Below are positions 62,111 through 64,000 of a DNA stretch of 64,000 nt, piece by piece (positions within the stretch are counted from its first letter, which is position 1; each line of letters starts with the position of its first letter). The notes below the pieces were generated by a model. That model saw only the letters and a program-made list of their open reading frames with translations, was not told the origin of the DNA and did no database searches. The stretch lies in NCBI GenBank assembly GCA_028829895.1, contig CM054182.1:91927046-91991045 (forward strand), read 5' to 3'. Source of the stretch: Sinotaia quadrata. Lineage: Eukaryota; Mollusca; Gastropoda; Architaenioglossa; Viviparidae. The translations under genes were made by a program, and so were the position numbers.

Positions 62111-62483
62111 CCCTATAACCGAATACTTATGATTAGCAACATAAAAAAAGTAAATAATTTTTAAAAACTGAAGAAAAAAGAACTTAATTAAATTTTCCGT
62201 CAAAATAGATTTTCTTTTGTGGCCTCGCAGCTTGATTTGAATGACTAGATATTTCTAACGCAAACAATTATTCAACAAATACATGTAGCTGTTGTTGTAC
62301 TATACACTCTTCTTATTACAAACTTTAATCTATTAAACCGAATAATTTATGAATGACTTCCTATTGTGCCTCTTCCAGGGCTCCAGTCGTATTTTTATAC
62401 ACGTAAAGACGTAAATTTACCTTTTCATTACGCTTCCAGGTAGATTCATTTGAACATATTATTAAACTACAGAGAGAATTAGA

Positions 62484-62615
62484 ATGGTGGTGGTGGTGGT
62501 GGTGGTGGGTAGTGATTGTGGTGGTGGTGGTTGTGGTGGGGTGGTGGTGGTGGTGATTGTGGTGGTGATGGGTGGTGGTGGTGGTGGTGGTGGTGGTGGT
62601 GGAGGTGGTGGTGGT
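62484..62615. repeat. (GTG)n microsatellite
   Basis: This is a GTG/TGG trinucleotide run with ATT and ATG interruptions. It yields poly-Val, poly-Gly and poly-Trp frames that are artefacts. Confidence 0.97.
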
Positions 62616-62860
62616 GTCGTTATTTGTATGTATGTAAACAGCGTCCCATTCAGCTCCTACTACTGTCTGTCAATGCATACTACTGTCACTGGGTGGCGCT
62701 GGCACATATCCCAAGCTGCTGAATCGGCATATGCATTGAGAATCTGACCGAGGAATTCGGGGTGGGGTCCGGGAATCCACGTTCATGCTGCGATCTACAT
62801 ACAGGAGACTTACGGCCATTAGTAACATGTCGAAATGACATAAGAAATCCTCTCAATAAC

Positions 62861-63010
62861 CAGTGGCGTAACTACCTCACCTTCAGCTCCCACAGTACAT
62901 GGGGACCTTTCAACAGAAGTTGCCCAATAGTTGTTCCTTCAAACAATTATACTTAAAATGTGAAAAATATCACAACTTGAAATGTTTGCAGGGCCCATGG
63001 CAAGCTGAAT
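62861..63010 (+). mobile_element. possible DNA-transposon fragment
   Basis: It begins CAGTGGCGTAACTACC, a left terminus seen on many nonautonomous cut-and-paste elements in animals, and contains CAGGGCCCATGGCAAG near its right part. No right terminus or target duplication was found. Confidence 0.3.
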
Positions 63011-63034
63011 CATTGTGGAGCAGAGAGAGAGTAG

Positions 63035-63036
63035 TG

Positions 63037-63088
<52 letters not shown>

Positions 63089-63090
63089 TG
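63035..63090. repeat. (TGCG)n microsatellite
   Basis: About 13 GTGC units form a strictly alternating purine-pyrimidine run that is CG-rich, unusual in this AT-rich window. Confidence 0.97.
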
Positions 63091-63234
63091 TGCAGAAAAT
63101 AGAGGTAGGGGCATTTTAGATTTTTATTGCATGTTGACCTAGCATTCATAGTTACATTATTGGTTCAATTACTTCTTTAATTTCCAGTGTCTGTGTTCTG
63201 GCAAGGAAAGGCTTTTAATGAACCTTTGGTAATA

Positions 63235-63515
63235 ACCGTTTAAAAAAGACAATGTGTTCCCTCAAAGAACATAAAAAAAGTATTGATTTTACCAAAAAGA
63301 ACATAAAAATTGTTAACGGTGTTCGTATAAACATAAGTTGTAAATAAGAGCATAGATTTCCTTTCAATCACCCATTGAAATAAAATAATAAAAGACAAAC
63401 TGCTGATGTCCTAAATGAACATAAACAAATGACTGCTTCTAAAGAACACAAATGGTTACCTGAGCCCTTAAAAGACATACAGCATTGACTCTGCCTTTAA
63501 AGAACCAATCACTGT
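63235..63515. repeat. about 40-45 bp degenerate repeat
   Basis: AAAGAACATAAAAA-like words preceded by CTCTGCCTTT or similar recur six or seven times with high divergence. Confidence 0.55.
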
Positions 63516-64000
63516 ATCCTGAGGGTTGTGGAAAGGGTGGGGTCCAAATCTGCTTCGATATTGTTTTCTTAGACTCCTAAAAGTTTCGATCAGCTAAAGA
63601 TGGCGTCGGGATTTTATTTTCATTAAACAACGTCTCTTGCTGTTTTAAGGCCTATTTATGCTTTATAGCAAATATTTTTTAAGAACATAATCTAAATGAA
63701 TCTGTGTGCATTGAATTACTCAAATAAGTAATTTTTGTGAATTATTAAAACCACAACGGTTGAAATCCCAAGGACTAACAAATGCACGTTATAAGAAGTA
63801 CCTTATTCATTTAATTTCGCTTGATCTGTCAGCCGTGAGAGAGACAAAGCTTTTTCTTAGATCTCTAAATCATCCCGACTCGCGCATTTCACCCGTCTGG
63901 AACCATCTGCCTGTCACTGGCTGAAGATGCAGCTCTGCGAGCGACAGACAGGTTTCCGTTGTACGTGACAGACCGTGTGCAGATGGCTTAGCCTGAGGTA
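63516..64000. other. no gene recognised
   Basis: The sequence becomes more GC-rich from about 63,820 to the edge of the window, but no frame, splice pair or motif supports a gene inside it. Confidence 0.45.

Noticed and set aside
62484..62747. Gly/Val-rich and Trp-rich frames
   Set aside because: Translations of the GTG microsatellite.

Overview
The window is animal nuclear DNA. The evidence is one spliced gene with GT-AG introns and a mid-AT-rich background, an LTR retrotransposon, tRNA-derived SINE-like and hAT-like elements, and very heavy microsatellite and minisatellite content. The mix is compatible with a spiralian such as a mollusc, but nothing here fixes the species.

Layout. 1-17.5 kb has no gene I can support and is dominated by tandem repeats, including an almost unbroken run of unrelated minisatellites from about 6.97 to 11.36 kb. 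17.5-19.6 kb holds a decayed minus-strand Ty3/gypsy element in which the integrase C-terminus runs directly into the RNase H region; one piece of it has expanded into a 32-bp minisatellite. 20-25.5 kb is again repeats, including a homogeneous 15-copy, 64-bp array. 25,899-34,179 is a complete, apparently very young Ty3/gypsy retrotransposon on the minus strand. It has two 1,548-bp LTRs with no difference seen by eye, a 5-bp target duplication, and one 1,415-codon gag-pol frame whose domain order is Gag, protease, integrase, reverse transcriptase, RNase H. This is the Ty1/copia-like order known for the Gmr1 group. It is broken only by a frameshift near the end of RNase H.

About 37.1-54.4 kb is the one cellular gene: PRPF31, the U4/U6 snRNP protein Prp31, on the plus strand. 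I could assemble 13 coding exons whose phases all match (491 codons plus stop), with a probable noncoding first exon and an AATAAA signal. Its introns carry a gypsy relic, a hAT-type element with a perfect 8-bp target duplication, a probable LINE scrap and several minisatellites. One minisatellite, in intron 3, has units that copy the exon 3/intron 3 junction including the 5' splice site.

54.4-64 kb has no convincing gene. It contains more minisatellites (a 24-bp array, a 42-bp dimeric array, a 54-bp triplicate), GTG and TGCG microsatellites, and a CRE plus CCAAT motif pair.

The strongest general theme is that short local sequences, including retroelement coding sequence and a splice junction, have repeatedly been turned into tandem arrays.
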